Positions 1-8,749 of a DNA stretch of 64,000 nucleotides are shown in pieces (position 1 is the stretch's first letter; the number at the start of each line of letters is the position of its first letter). The translations under genes were made by a program, and so were the position numbers. The stretch covers positions 1 through 64,000 of the forward strand of contig NZ_FOEF01000003.1 in the NCBI RefSeq assembly GCF_900110575.1. Direction: 5' to 3'. The DNA is from Amycolatopsis saalfeldensis. Its GTDB lineage: Bacteria > Actinomycetota > Actinomycetes > Mycobacteriales > Pseudonocardiaceae. A model generated the notes under the pieces. That model worked only from the letters and a program-made list of their open reading frames with translations, had not been told where the DNA came from and ran no database searches.

Positions 1-672
1 AACAATGGTGTGTTGTTGGGTGATGAGCGGTTGCGGTTTGTGGCGACGGATTTGGTTTTTGCGGGTGGTCCGTTTGATGCGGGGTATTTTGAGTTGGCGG
101 ATCGGCCGTTGTCGGTGGAGGAGCGGTTGGTGGTGCGGTTGGGGGAGGAGAAGGGCCGGCCGGGTCCGCCGCCGGCGTTGGGGCCGGTGGAGTGGCCGCA
201 GGCGCGGAGGGATACGGCGTTGCGGAAGTATAATGCGGAGTATGCGGTGGGTGGTTTGGCGGAGATTGAGCGTGCGCGGGGTATGGCTGAGGCGGTGTTG
301 ATTGCGGAGGGGTCGCATCGGAGTGTTTTTGTGTCGTGGGCGCGGCATTTGGTGCGGGAGTTGGGGTTGGGTTTGGTGGGGGATTCGTTGACGCGTTTTG
401 TGCGGTTGTTTGTGGAGACGTTTGGTTTGGTGGGGGATCGGTTGGAGGTGGTGGAGGATGGTGTTGATCGTTTGGTGGTGCATCGTTTTTCGCGGTTGGC
501 AGTGCCGCAGTATGAGAATTGGGCGGTGTTGCCGCGGGTGATTGAGGAGGCGTTTGCGCGGGCGTGGTGTGTGGTGTCGCGTGTGGTGGGTGAGGAGGTT
601 GAGGTGACGGTGGAGGAGTCGCGGTCGGATGGTGCGGAGGCCACGGTGTGGCGTTTCCGCGAGATCGGCTGA
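1..672 (+). CDS. Hypothetical protein, 5'-partial
   Basis: The frame is open from the window edge, so the gene probably starts upstream; the first start codon inside is a GTG at position 10, which would give 220 residues. The product is soluble and mixed alpha/beta, with a Trp-rich segment near the C-terminus (YENWAVLPRVIEEAFARAW) and no signal peptide or membrane span. I do not recognise the family. Codon use is unusual: third positions are mostly G or T (TTG, GTG, GCG, TTT, GAT) with few C, unlike all later genes in the window, which are C/G-ending. It ends 45 bases before the next gene on the same strand, so co-transcription is possible. Real coding is likely from the consistent frame, but the function is unknown. 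Confidence 0.6.
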   Translation, partial: NNGVLLGDERLRFVATDLVFAGGPFDAGYFELADRPLSVEERLVVRLGEEKGRPGPPPALGPVEWPQARRDTALRKYNAEYAVGGLAEIERARGMAEAVLIAEGSHRSVFVSWARHLVRELGLGLVGDSLTRFVRLFVETFGLVGDRLEVVEDGVDRLVVHRFSRLAVPQYENWAVLPRVIEEAFARAWCVVSRVVGEEVEVTVEESRSDGAEATVWRFREIG

Positions 673-717
673 CCGGTGGCGCTGCACACGGGTTCCTCGG
701 GCGCACAGCCACGACGA

Positions 718-1749
718 ATGCGTTTCCGGTTCGTCGGGCTCGGCGCCACGGGGGCGGCGATCGCCTCGATCATCGTCGGCGATCCCGGCTGCGAAATCGT
801 CGACGCGGTCGACCGATCGGAGCGGTTGCACGGCCGACCACTGCGCGAGGTGGTGGCCGGCTACGCCGGCGACCTCGCGGTCGGTGAGGACGTCGCCGTC
901 GAAGTGACGGCCGACGTCGCAGTCGTCTGCACGTCGTCCCGGCTCGAGGAGATCGCGCCGACGATCGAGTTCCTGATCGAACAGGGGTGCCACGTCCTCA
1001 CCATCGCCGAGGAGATGGGCTTCCCCCGGTGGTCGGACGGGGAGCTGGCGAGGCACCTCGACAGCCTCGCCGTGGGCCGTGGGGTCAGCGTGCTGGGCAC
1101 CGGCTGTAACCCGGGGATGATCATGGACACGCTTCCGGCGGTGCTGAGCGGGCTCGTGTCCCAGGTGCGCGGCGTTGAAATCACGAGGTCGGCGGACATG
1201 TCGCGGTACGGCGGCATCCTGGCCAAATTCGGGCTCGCGCTGACCCCGGCGGAATTCGACGAACAGGTGGCGCAGGGGCGGGTGATCGGGCACATCGGCT
1301 TCGCGCAGTCGATCAGCGCGCTGGCGGACGTCTTCGGGTGGCGGCTCGATCGCATCGAGCTGGACCCGGTCACCCGGGTGGGGGTCGCCGCGTCCGACCT
1401 GGCGGGGACGCACCTGCGGCTCCGTCGCGGTTCGGTGAACGTCGTGCGGCACTGCGCACGCGGCGTCGTCGACGGCTCGGTGCGGGTCGACATCCGGACC
1501 TACTTCGGGGTATTCGGCCCAGAGGACGACGTGCCCCGCGGGGACACGCTGACCTTGACCGGGACGGACCAGACAGTGCGGCTCGAAGTCCCTCGCGGGT
1601 ACGAGAGTTTCCTGTCGACGGTGGCGATGGCAGCCAACAGCGCCCGGGCCCTTCCGTCGCTGGCCCCGGGCCTGCGCACCATGGCCGACCTCACGGTCCG
1701 GCAGATCGCGTGCAAGCCGGCGGCGCCCGGCATGACGGGTTCGTCCTGA
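718..1749 (+). CDS. Dihydrodipicolinate reductase-like NAD(P)-binding dehydrogenase
   Basis: A 343-residue protein with an N-terminal Rossmann motif, FVGLGATGAAIASIIV, at about residues 4-19. The central phrase GTGCNPGMIMDTLPA is typical of the DapB-like/2,4-diaminopentanoate dehydrogenase family (COG3804-type), which reduces or oxidises small amino or imino acids with NAD(P)H. The start at 718 puts the dinucleotide motif at the N-terminus. An in-frame GTG at 676, four bases after the upstream stop, would add 14 unstructured residues (MALHTGSSGAQPRR) and cannot be excluded; neither start has a strong Shine-Dalgarno. The gene sits upstream of an AraC regulator on the same strand. The exact substrate cannot be deduced. 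Confidence 0.75.
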   Translation: MRFRFVGLGATGAAIASIIVGDPGCEIVDAVDRSERLHGRPLREVVAGYAGDLAVGEDVAVEVTADVAVVCTSSRLEEIAPTIEFLIEQGCHVLTIAEEMGFPRWSDGELARHLDSLAVGRGVSVLGTGCNPGMIMDTLPAVLSGLVSQVRGVEITRSADMSRYGGILAKFGLALTPAEFDEQVAQGRVIGHIGFAQSISALADVFGWRLDRIELDPVTRVGVAASDLAGTHLRLRRGSVNVVRHCARGVVDGSVRVDIRTYFGVFGPEDDVPRGDTLTLTGTDQTVRLEVPRGYESFLSTVAMAANSARALPSLAPGLRTMADLTVRQIACKPAAPGMTGSS

Positions 1750-1881
1750 CGCAGTCCTCTCAGAGTTTGGCGCGGTGGTGCAAGCGGTGGTCCGGCCGCA
1801 GGGCGACCGTAATAGGTGAGCAGCCGTGGGTGCCTGTCGACCAGGCCGGACCCGAGGCGGCCGGAGAATCGAGGTGGTGAC

Positions 1882-2907
1882 ATGAAGTGCTCGCGGGTAT
1901 CGGAGACCTCGCTGGCAGCGGTCGACGAATCCGATCGCGTCGATGCATGGCAGGAAGCGTGCCGCGAGGCGTTGCTGGCCGATCGCGTGTGGCCGGTTCC
2001 GCACGTCGATACGACGTTCAGCGGAGCCGTTCGTCATCGCTGGATCGACGACCTGCTGTTCGTCGAGTTCGAATCGAGTGGCTTTGGCGGATGCTATGGC
2101 GTGAATTCCCTCGCCAACGACTATCTCGGTTTCGGAGTGTCAGCCGACAGCTACGGTGAGCGTGTGACCGCCCGGGACTCGCAGGTCCACACCGTGTGGG
2201 GTGCGTCCTACTTGTGGGCCAATGCCAAGATTCGCGACTACGAGCTCATCGGCACTGGCCGGTCGCTCATCCTGTATCTGCCCCGAGACGCGATCCGGTC
2301 CACGGGAGGGCACCTCGCCGAGCAGGTCGACCTGTCGCCCGAGCTCAGGGGTCCCTCCGCGCGGATGCTGCGGGTGATGCTCGAAGCACTGTGCGAGGAG
2401 CCGGACCTGATCGAGCCCGGCGAAGCCGTGGCGATCCGCAACAGCCTGCTCGAGCTGGCGGCCAGAGTCTTCCGCGAGGACGAGCCACCGAGCGGCGCCG
2501 CGGTGAGCCGCGCGATGAGGCGCAGCGTCGAGGCGTGGATCGACCGGCGGCTGCACCTCGGCACGGTCTCACCCGTCGACGCCGCCGCGGCCCACGGGAT
2601 CTCCGTCCGGTCCCTCTACCGCATTTTCGAGGGATCCGGCGAGTCATTCAGCTCCCTCGTCCGCTCGGCGCGGGTCGCCCGGGCCCGGCGTGACGTCATC
2701 GAAGGACAGGATTCGTGCCAGACGATCGCGATGAGGTGGGGTTTCGCCGACGCCAGCCATTTCACCCGGGAGTTCCGCCGGCACTTCGGTACCACCCCGC
2801 GCGGCTTGCGGGCCGAGGTCGAAGGGCTCGACCGAGGGCAGCTGTGCCCGCCCGTGGCCGAGGACCGGGGCCGGGTGGCCGCGCCGCCCGGCGTCTCCGC
2901 AGCTTGA
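1882..2907 (+). CDS. AraC family transcriptional regulator
   Basis: A 341-residue DNA-binding regulator. The N-terminal ~200 residues match the AraC-binding-like type (WQEACREALLADRVWPV, then a beta-rich segment). The C-terminal ~100 residues contain two helix-turn-helix motifs, AAAHGISVRSLYRIF and IAMRWGFADASHFTREFRRHFG, the latter being the AraC-family signature. The ATG at 1882 follows a good ribosome site (GAGGTGG) eight bases upstream. The next gene in the same direction is a crotonyl-CoA reductase-like gene 61 bases away, making the 2969-5037 pair its most likely target. The effector is unknown. Confidence 0.88.
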   Translation: MKCSRVSETSLAAVDESDRVDAWQEACREALLADRVWPVPHVDTTFSGAVRHRWIDDLLFVEFESSGFGGCYGVNSLANDYLGFGVSADSYGERVTARDSQVHTVWGASYLWANAKIRDYELIGTGRSLILYLPRDAIRSTGGHLAEQVDLSPELRGPSARMLRVMLEALCEEPDLIEPGEAVAIRNSLLELAARVFREDEPPSGAAVSRAMRRSVEAWIDRRLHLGTVSPVDAAAAHGISVRSLYRIFEGSGESFSSLVRSARVARARRDVIEGQDSCQTIAMRWGFADASHFTREFRRHFGTTPRGLRAEVEGLDRGQLCPPVAEDRGRVAAPPGVSAA

Positions 2908-2968
2908 CCCGTCCCGGGCCGGTCGGACCGGCTCCGGTGACCTGACTATCCGTTCATGGAGGATCTTG

Positions 2969-4255
2969 ATGAGTACAGGGCGCGCAGAAAACCGGACCAG
3001 CGTGGTGACCCAGGGCGCCGATCCTGTTCCGGTCGGTGTGCTACCGCCGCTCGGGGTGGTGCCGCCCGTGATGCACGCACAGGTCGTGCGGCCGGCCCGG
3101 TACGGCGATCCCGCGTCCGCGTTCGTGCCGGAGATCGTGCCGACGCCCGAGCTCGGGCCGGACGAGGTCCTCATTGCCGTGATGGCAGCCGGGATCAACT
3201 ACAACAACGTCTGGGCCGCCCGCGGGTTTCCGGTCGACCAGGTCGCCGTCCGGCAACGCCGCGGTGAGCCTGAGGATTTCCACGTCGGTGGATCCGACTG
3301 CGCGGGAATCGTCTACGCGGTGGGGGCCGCCGTCACGAACGTCGAGGTGGGCGACCACGTCGTGACCCACCCGGGGTGGTGGGAGTCCGGCGACCCGTGG
3401 ATCGCCCGTGGCAAAGACCCGATGATCGCTCCGTCGGCCCGCATCTACGGCTACGACACGAACTACGGCTCGTTCGGGCAGTTCACCCGGGTGCAGTCGC
3501 ACCAGGTGCTGCCGAAGGCCGCTCACCTGACCTGGGAGGAGGCAGCAGCGCCGACGCTGGTCGGCACCACCGCTTACCGCATGTTGCACGGCTGGGCCGG
3601 CAACACCGTCGCGCGTGACGACGTAGTGCTGGTGTGGGGCGGTTCGGGCGGGCTCGGGACGCAGGCCATCCAGCTCGCGCGTCTCGCGGGCGCCGTGCCT
3701 GTGGCGGTCGTTTCCGCGCCGGAGCGGGGAGCGTACGCCGAGAAGTTCGGGGCCGCGGGCTGGATCGACCGCCGGGAGTTCGACCACTGGGGTGTGCCCC
3801 CGCTGATCGACGACACGGAAGGCCAGCGGGCGTGGACCGCCGGGGCCCGGGCATTCGGCAAGCGGATCTGGGACATCGCGGGAGACCGGCGTGATCCGGC
3901 GATCGTCTTCGAACACCCCGGCGCCGCGACTGTCCCGACGAGCGTCTTCGTCTGCGAGCCGGGAGGAATGGTCGTCATCTGTGCCGGCACCACGGGCTAC
4001 GACGCGATGGTCGATCTGCGCTACCACTGGACGCGCCAGAAGCGGCTGCAGGGTTCGCACGGCACCAACGACGAGCAGGCGATCGCCTACAACCGGCTGG
4101 TGGTCGACGGAAAGATCGATCCCGCGCTGGGACGCACGATCCCGTTGTCCGCGATCCCCGCCGCGCACGCCGCGATGGGCCGGGGCGAGGAGGTTTTCGG
4201 GAACGTCGCCGCGCTGGTCGGGGCGAGTGAACCCGGTACCGGAGGCGAGGCGTGA
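2969..4255 (+). CDS. ccrA: Crotonyl-CoA carboxylase/reductase-like medium-chain dehydrogenase
   Basis: A 428-residue zinc-independent MDR enzyme of the Ccr family, which carries out reductive carboxylation of crotonyl-CoA to ethylmalonyl-CoA with NADPH, or plain reduction in acrylyl-CoA reductases. Family landmarks are [12 protein letters not shown] (residues 77-88), the nucleotide loop [10 protein letters not shown] (223-232) and [12 protein letters not shown] (356-367). In Ccr the CO2 pocket is Asn81/Phe170/Glu171/His365. Asn and His are present here (about 80 and 364), but the FE/YE pair appears as Y162-D163 in YGYDTNYG. The ATG at 2969 has GGAGG seven bases upstream. It overlaps the next gene by GTGA, so the two are translationally coupled. 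Confidence 0.85.
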   Translation: MSTGRAENRTSVVTQGADPVPVGVLPPLGVVPPVMHAQVVRPARYGDPASAFVPEIVPTPELGPDEVLIAVMAAGINYNNVWAARGFPVDQVAVRQRRGEPEDFHVGGSDCAGIVYAVGAAVTNVEVGDHVVTHPGWWESGDPWIARGKDPMIAPSARIYGYDTNYGSFGQFTRVQSHQVLPKAAHLTWEEAAAPTLVGTTAYRMLHGWAGNTVARDDVVLVWGGSGGLGTQAIQLARLAGAVPVAVVSAPERGAYAEKFGAAGWIDRREFDHWGVPPLIDDTEGQRAWTAGARAFGKRIWDIAGDRRDPAIVFEHPGAATVPTSVFVCEPGGMVVICAGTTGYDAMVDLRYHWTRQKRLQGSHGTNDEQAIAYNRLVVDGKIDPALGRTIPLSAIPAAHAAMGRGEEVFGNVAALVGASEPGTGGEA

Positions 4256-5037
4256 TCGTGGACGCGGACTATGAAACGATCGCGGTCCGCATTGCCGGGC
4301 GGGTCGCGACGATCACGTTGCGGCGGCCCGAGGCGCTCAACGCGCTGAACCTGCGGATGATGCGCGAGCTGGTCGAGGCCGCGCACCGGCTCGACGACGA
4401 CCGTGCGATCTCCGTCCTCATCCTCGAGGGTTCGGCCAGGGCTTTCGCCGCCGGAGCCGACATCAAGGAGATGGCGGATCGCTCGTACAGCGAGATGTAC
4501 CTCGCGGATTGGTTCACCGCCTGGGACCGGCTCACGGCGATCCGCAAACCGATGATCGCCGCGGTCGCCGGCTACGCGCTCGGTGGGGGCTGCGAGCTGG
4601 CGATGCTCTGCGACGTCATCGTCGCGGCGCAGTCGGCCCGGTTCGGCCAGCCGGAGGTGAAGCTCGGGATACCGCCCGGCATCGGCGGTTCGCAGCGGCT
4701 CACCCGGGCGGTCGGGAAGGCCAAGGCGATGGAGCTGTGCCTGACCGGCCGGATGATGGACGCGCACGAGGCGGAGCGCGGTGGCCTGGTCGCCCGCGTG
4801 GTGCCCGACGACGAGCTCGGCCGCGAGGTCGGGGAGCTGGCCGAGGCCATGGCCGCGGCCTCGCTGGCGGCCCTGCTCACGATCAAGGAATGCGTCAACC
4901 GCGCCTTCGAGACGCCGCTTGCGGAAGGGGTCCGGTTCGAGCGGCGTGCATTCCACGCGGCGTTCGCCACCGCCGATCAGAAGGAGGGAATGGCGGCGTT
5001 CGCAGGCAAACGGCCGCCGGTCTTCACACATGGGTGA
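4252..5037 (+). CDS. Enoyl-CoA hydratase/isomerase (crotonase)
   Basis: A 261-residue crotonase-fold protein. The oxyanion-hole region [11 protein letters not shown] is followed by [11 protein letters not shown] (Glu at about 115) and [16 protein letters not shown] (Glu at about 135). These correspond to the two catalytic glutamates of true enoyl-CoA hydratases, so hydration of trans-2-enoyl-CoA is expected. The GTG start overlaps the stop of the Ccr-like gene by four bases. The coupling suggests both act on the same short-chain CoA intermediate, for example crotonyl- or acrylyl-type thioesters. Confidence 0.9.
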   Translation: MIVDADYETIAVRIAGRVATITLRRPEALNALNLRMMRELVEAAHRLDDDRAISVLILEGSARAFAAGADIKEMADRSYSEMYLADWFTAWDRLTAIRKPMIAAVAGYALGGGCELAMLCDVIVAAQSARFGQPEVKLGIPPGIGGSQRLTRAVGKAKAMELCLTGRMMDAHEAERGGLVARVVPDDELGREVGELAEAMAAASLAALLTIKECVNRAFETPLAEGVRFERRAFHAAFATADQKEGMAAFAGKRPPVFTHG

Positions 5038-5081
5038 CTGTGGTGCGCGCGACACGGTGCGCCTGCCGGACGGGGCCTATA

Positions 5082-5095
5082 TGGTCAAATGACCA
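5082..5095. promoter_or_regulatory. Palindromic operator upstream of truncated TetR gene
   Basis: TGGTCAAATGACCA is a perfect 6+2+6 inverted repeat, flanked on both sides by TATA-type sequence in an otherwise GC-rich context. It lies 24 bases before the TetR-type start at 5120 and is therefore likely the autoregulatory site of that family. No second copy was seen in this window. Confidence 0.55.
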
Positions 5096-5119
5096 ACTAT
5101 AGGTGGGGAGGTGAGGGTC

Positions 5120-5491
5120 GTGCCGAACGTGTCGACTGCGCAACGCAGGGCGATGCTCGTCGACGCGGCGGTCCAGGTGATCGGGGAGGCAGGTGTCGGC
5201 GCGGCGACGACCCGCCGGATCGCCGACCGCGCCGGCGCGCCCCTCGCGACCGTGCATTACTGCTTCCGGCGCAAGGAGGACTTGTACCTCGAGGTGTTCC
5301 GGAAGCTGAGCGACGAGTTCGCCCGTGCCGCGGCCGAGGTCGAGGGTGCTGATCTGGAGGCGGTTGCGTGCGGCTATCTGAGGGCCACCGTCGCCTGGAT
5401 GCTCGCCAGGACAAGGCCGCCACAGCCGCGCAGCTCGACATCCTGTGCGGCGTGCCGCCGGACGTGGTCGCAGGTGCGCGCGACCGCGTAG
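5120..5491 (+). CDS. TetR family regulator, C-terminally disrupted
   Basis: The helix-turn-helix domain is complete: AAVQVIGEAGVGAATTRRIA followed by AGAPLATVHYCFRRKEDLY. The product is only 123 residues, against about 190-220 for the family. The ligand-binding domain breaks off after AWMLAR at about position 5410. The following codons in the next frame (QDKAATAAQLDILCG, then PPDVVAG) read like the expected helical continuation and run straight into the CoA-ligase frame. This indicates a frameshift. I prefer the GTG at 5120, with a GGGGAGG site upstream, over the GTG at 5111. The DNA-binding half may still be made, but ligand response is probably lost. Confidence 0.65.
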   Translation: MPNVSTAQRRAMLVDAAVQVIGEAGVGAATTRRIADRAGAPLATVHYCFRRKEDLYLEVFRKLSDEFARAAAEVEGADLEAVACGYLRATVAWMLARTRPPQPRSSTSCAACRRTWSQVRATA

Positions 5492-5529
5492 TCCGGTGCG
5501 GACGATTGTTCAACGTCAAGGAGGACACG

Positions 5530-7104
5530 ATGCACGACGAGTTCGGCCCCGGAGTGGATGCGCTGTCATTCGAGCCGTTGACTCCCACGTCCTACCTCGA
5601 GCGAGCGGCCTGCGCCCACGGGGATCGGGTCGCGGTCGTCGACGGACCACGACGCTGGACGTACGCGGAGCTCCACGAGCGATGCCTGCGGTTGGCCGGT
5701 GCGCTCGCACCGCTGGCTTCCGGCCGCCCGGTGGCGGTCCTCGCGCCGAACACCCACGTGCTCCTCGAAGCGCATTTCGGTGTGCCGTGGGCGGGTGTTC
5801 CGCTCGTCGCGGTGAACACCCGCCTGTCGGCGCGGGAGGTGGCGCACATCCTCCGGCACTCCGGGGCCGCTGTGGCCATCGTGGATCCCAGCCTCGCCGA
5901 CCTGCTGGCGAAGGCGCTCGCCCAGCTCGATCAGGAACTCGTCGTGGTCGAAGCCGGTGACGACTACGAGGGGTTGCTGAGCCGGGCCGAGCCTCGCGCC
6001 GTCAAGCCGCTCGACGAACGTTCGCTGTTGTCCATCAACTACACGTCCGGCACGACGGGGAACGCCAAGGGCGTGATGTACCACCACCGGGGCGCCTACC
6101 TGCAGGCGCTGGCGATGGTGGGCCACACGGGGCTGTCCCCGTCGTCGGTGCACCTGTGGACCTTGCCGATGTTCCACTGCAACGGCTGGTGTTTCCCGTG
6201 GGCGGTCACTGCGGCGGCAGCGACCCACGTGTGCCTTCCCAAGGTCGACCCCGGCGAGGTGTGGCGACTGATCCGCGAGGAGGGCGTCACACACCTCAAC
6301 GGCGCGCCGACGGTGTTGTCGATGCTGGCCTACGCACCCGATGCGGGCCCGGTCGAAGGCCGGGTCCGGGTGGCCACGGGCGGCGCGCCGCCGAGCCCCG
6401 CGATCCTGCGGCGGATGGAAGGCCTGGGGTTCGATGTGACCCACCTCTACGGGCTGACCGAGACGTTCGGGCCGGCGATGATCTGTGACTGGCGCCCGGA
6501 GTGGGATGCGCTGCCGCGTGTCGAGCAGGCTCGACTGAAGGCGCGGCAAGGCGTCGGCAACATGATTTCCTGTCGCGCCCGCGTGGTGGCCGCGGATGGG
6601 CGCGATGTTCCGCCCGACGGAACCGCGGTGGGCGAGATCGTTCTGCGGGGCAACAACGTGATGCTCGGCTACTTCGAGGACGAGGAGGAAACCCGGCGGG
6701 CCGTGACCGAGGACGGGTGGTTCCGGACCGGCGACCTGGGCGTGCTGCATGCCGACGGCTACGTCGAGCTGCGGGACCGCAGCAAGGACGTCATCATCTC
6801 CGGGGGAGAGAACATCGCGTCGGTCGAGGTCGAGCAGGCGCTCGCGGAGAGTCCCGCGGTCCTCGATGCCGCGGTGGTGGCGATGCCGGACGAACGCTGG
6901 GGCGAAGTGCCGATCGCCTACGTCACCCTCCACGATGGTGCGGTCGCCACCGAGGCGGAGCTGATCGAGTTCGTGCGTGAGCGGCTCGCCCGGTTCAAGG
7001 CCCCGAAACGGGTCTACTTCGGACCGCTGCCCAAAACCTCCACGGGGAAAGTCCGGAAATACCTCTTGCGGAACGAGGCTCGTGTTCGGCATCAGGGCAA
7101 ATAG
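5530..7104 (+). CDS. AMP-forming acyl-CoA synthetase (AlkK/FadD-like)
   Basis: A 524-residue adenylate-forming ligase that activates a carboxylic acid to its CoA thioester with ATP. Motifs in order: YTSGTTGNAKG (about 171-181, phosphate loop), LPMFHCNGW, LYGLTETFG (A5), GWFRTGDLGVLHADGYVELRD (A7/A8), SGGENIASVEVE, and PKTSTGKVRK near the C-terminus with the catalytic Lys. The overall pattern, including CDWRPEWD, resembles medium-chain AlkK or methylmercaptopropionate-CoA ligases; the substrate is not certain. The ATG at 5530 has a near-perfect AAGGAGG six bases upstream. The 3' end overlaps the convergent GntR gene by 13 bases. Confidence 0.9.
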   Translation: MHDEFGPGVDALSFEPLTPTSYLERAACAHGDRVAVVDGPRRWTYAELHERCLRLAGALAPLASGRPVAVLAPNTHVLLEAHFGVPWAGVPLVAVNTRLSAREVAHILRHSGAAVAIVDPSLADLLAKALAQLDQELVVVEAGDDYEGLLSRAEPRAVKPLDERSLLSINYTSGTTGNAKGVMYHHRGAYLQALAMVGHTGLSPSSVHLWTLPMFHCNGWCFPWAVTAAAATHVCLPKVDPGEVWRLIREEGVTHLNGAPTVLSMLAYAPDAGPVEGRVRVATGGAPPSPAILRRMEGLGFDVTHLYGLTETFGPAMICDWRPEWDALPRVEQARLKARQGVGNMISCRARVVAADGRDVPPDGTAVGEIVLRGNNVMLGYFEDEEETRRAVTEDGWFRTGDLGVLHADGYVELRDRSKDVIISGGENIASVEVEQALAESPAVLDAAVVAMPDERWGEVPIAYVTLHDGAVATEAELIEFVRERLARFKAPKRVYFGPLPKTSTGKVRKYLLRNEARVRHQGK

Positions 7105-7841
7105 GGACGTCCGGTCTTCACGTAGTACAGCACGGAAGCGCGGGTCTCCTCGATGTGCTCGGCCATGAGCCGATCGGCTTCGTCGGCGTCCTTATCGCCG
7201 ATCGCCGCCACGATACGCTCGTGTGATTCCTCCATATACGGATGAATCTTCGTGAACACCGCGTTGATCGGATGGAACATCTCCGCACGGCCCTTGAGCA
7301 CGGCTTCCTCGAGCAGGGGATTGCGAGCTGCTCGCGCGATGGTGAGATGGAATTCGGTGTCGACGGCTTTCCATCGAGCGACCGCACTCTGGCTGCCGTC
7401 CTCGGGCTCGTCCCGCTCGGCGATAATCGCACGCATCTGCTGCAGAAGTGAGTACAGCTTGCCGAGTTCCGTCTTCGTTCGCTTGCGTGCGGCAAGACCG
7501 GCAGCGGCCCGCTCGACGGGAAGCCGGAAGTCGAAGACGGTCTCGATGTGGGCTTCACGTTCCCGAAGAAGCCGGCGAACCTCCGCGGCCGTGAGCCGGC
7601 GGTCCAGCACCCGGAGCCCGCCCGTGCGGCCGTAGCGGGTTTCGACGAGACCTTCGCCCTCGAGCAGCCGGGCGGCCTCGCGGATCGTCGTCCGGGACAC
7701 CCCCAGCTGCTCGGCGAGCGTTCGCTCGGGAGGGAACTGTTCACCGGGAAGGTAGTGGCCGATCTGGATCGCCATACGGAGCTGGTCGGCCACCAACGTG
7801 TAGGCCGGCGGCGGCTTGGCGGCGATCTCGAACGGGCTCAC
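7092..7841 (-). CDS. FadR/GntR family transcriptional regulator
   Basis: A 249-residue regulator. The winged helix is PPERTLAEQLGVSRTTIREAARLLEGEGLVE (shown here as PPERTLAEQLGVSRTT then IREAARLLEGEGLV), and an FCD ligand domain follows, with the metal/acid-binding pattern FHLTIARAARNPLL and HERIVAAIGDKDADEADRLM. Members of this group sense organic acids or acyl-CoAs. The start is a GTG at 7841. It is convergent with, and overlaps, the acyl-CoA ligase, so each transcript runs antisense into the other's end. Control of the neighbouring degradation genes is likely but not proven. Confidence 0.88.
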   Translation of the reverse strand: MSPFEIAAKPPPAYTLVADQLRMAIQIGHYLPGEQFPPERTLAEQLGVSRTTIREAARLLEGEGLVETRYGRTGGLRVLDRRLTAAEVRRLLREREAHIETVFDFRLPVERAAAGLAARKRTKTELGKLYSLLQQMRAIIAERDEPEDGSQSAVARWKAVDTEFHLTIARAARNPLLEEAVLKGRAEMFHPINAVFTKIHPYMEESHERIVAAIGDKDADEADRLMAEHIEETRASVLYYVKTGRPYLP

Positions 7842-8034
7842 GCCTGGGAGTCTAGTTCAGCCCGGCTGGAGGGCGGCCGCGGCGGCGAGTGCCCGTTCGG
7901 CCGGTCCGCGTCGCCCACGTGCCTCGTTCCTGTTCTTGCTCGATCGTAAATTGGTGCGCGGAATGGTTGCTTGGTTATAGGGCGAGTTGACGGCAGAGCT
8001 GTGCCTGTCACGTGTTCGGCGGCTACGGCGGTTG

Positions 8035-8262
8035 CCACCGAACACATCGGACACTGCATCGCCGCCAAGCCCGGCGCGAACCTCGAGAAGGTGTGCCTCG
8101 ACCCGACGGCTCTGACGGCTCTGCCGTTCCGGTGGTCCGGCTGCCGGACATCTCCAACGCCGTGCTTTGCCTGGCGTCGGACGATGGCCGGTATGCGACC
8201 GGGACGGCCACTTCGCCGGCGCCGGGGAGCGGGTTTGCTGAGTGTCTGCGGTCCGGGCGTCA
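8035..8262 (+). pseudogene. Short-chain dehydrogenase 3' remnant
   Basis: The reading frame around 8130-8250 contains LPDISNAVLCLASDDGRYATGT. This is the hallmark C-terminus of mycofactocin-type short-chain dehydrogenases (…EDISNAVLFLASDEARYVTG…). Just before it, a different frame carries LTALPF, the usual preceding segment, so a frameshift sits near 8115-8125. There is no start codon or Rossmann motif upstream. The remainder of the 7842-8259 interval holds no other convincing gene. Confidence 0.5.
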
Positions 8263-8718
8263 GGTTCGGCGGTTCAGCCGTGTGATCCATTCCGCGACGC
8301 AGGCGGGCTTGTCGTGGCCACGGATTTCGACGGTCACGGCGAATCTGGCCTGTGCGTGGGTTTCGTGGCGCTCCAGCGACAGCAGCCGGGCGCCGGCGCG
8401 GACTTCTGACCGCACCGGCACGGGCGCCGGGAACCGGACGCGGTCCAGCCCGTAGTTCACGGTCAGCTCCGCCTCCTCGACCGAGTAGATCTGCCACAGC
8501 AATGCGGACAGCAGTGACAGGGTAAGGAATCCGTGCGCGATGGGCGTGCCGAACGGGCCGCCGGCCGCGCGGCGCGGGTCCACGTGGATCCACTGGTGAT
8601 CATCGGTCGCGTCGGCGAATCCGTCGATGTGCTGCTGGGTGATCGTGTGCCATCGGCTGTAGCCGAGGTGCTGCCCGACTACGGTGCCGAGCTCCTCGAC
8701 GGTGGTGAAAGTCTGCAA
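8260..8718 (-). CDS. MaoC-like (R)-enoyl-CoA hydratase
   Basis: A 152-residue hot-dog-fold protein. The hydratase signature is complete: DATDDHQWIHVDP, then GGPFGTPIAHGFLTLSLL, with the catalytic Asp (DDHQW) and His (DP…HG) of MaoC enzymes. It hydrates 2-enoyl-CoA with R stereochemistry. The TTG start at 8718 is preceded by AGGAG at six-base spacing; no in-frame ATG is better placed. It lies 31 bases after the FabG-like gene and is presumably transcribed with it from the operator-bearing promoter near 9590. Confidence 0.88.
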   Translation of the reverse strand: MQTFTTVEELGTVVGQHLGYSRWHTITQQHIDGFADATDDHQWIHVDPRRAAGGPFGTPIAHGFLTLSLLSALLWQIYSVEEAELTVNYGLDRVRFPAPVPVRSEVRAGARLLSLERHETHAQARFAVTVEIRGHDKPACVAEWITRLNRRT

Positions 8719-8749
8719 TGGAGTCTCCTGGGACGCTGGAAAACGGAGG

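Noticed and set aside
2920..2940. Hairpin GCCGG/CCGGC downstream of the AraC gene as a terminator
   Set aside because: The stem is only five effective base pairs with no T-tract, and the next gene is codirectional and close.
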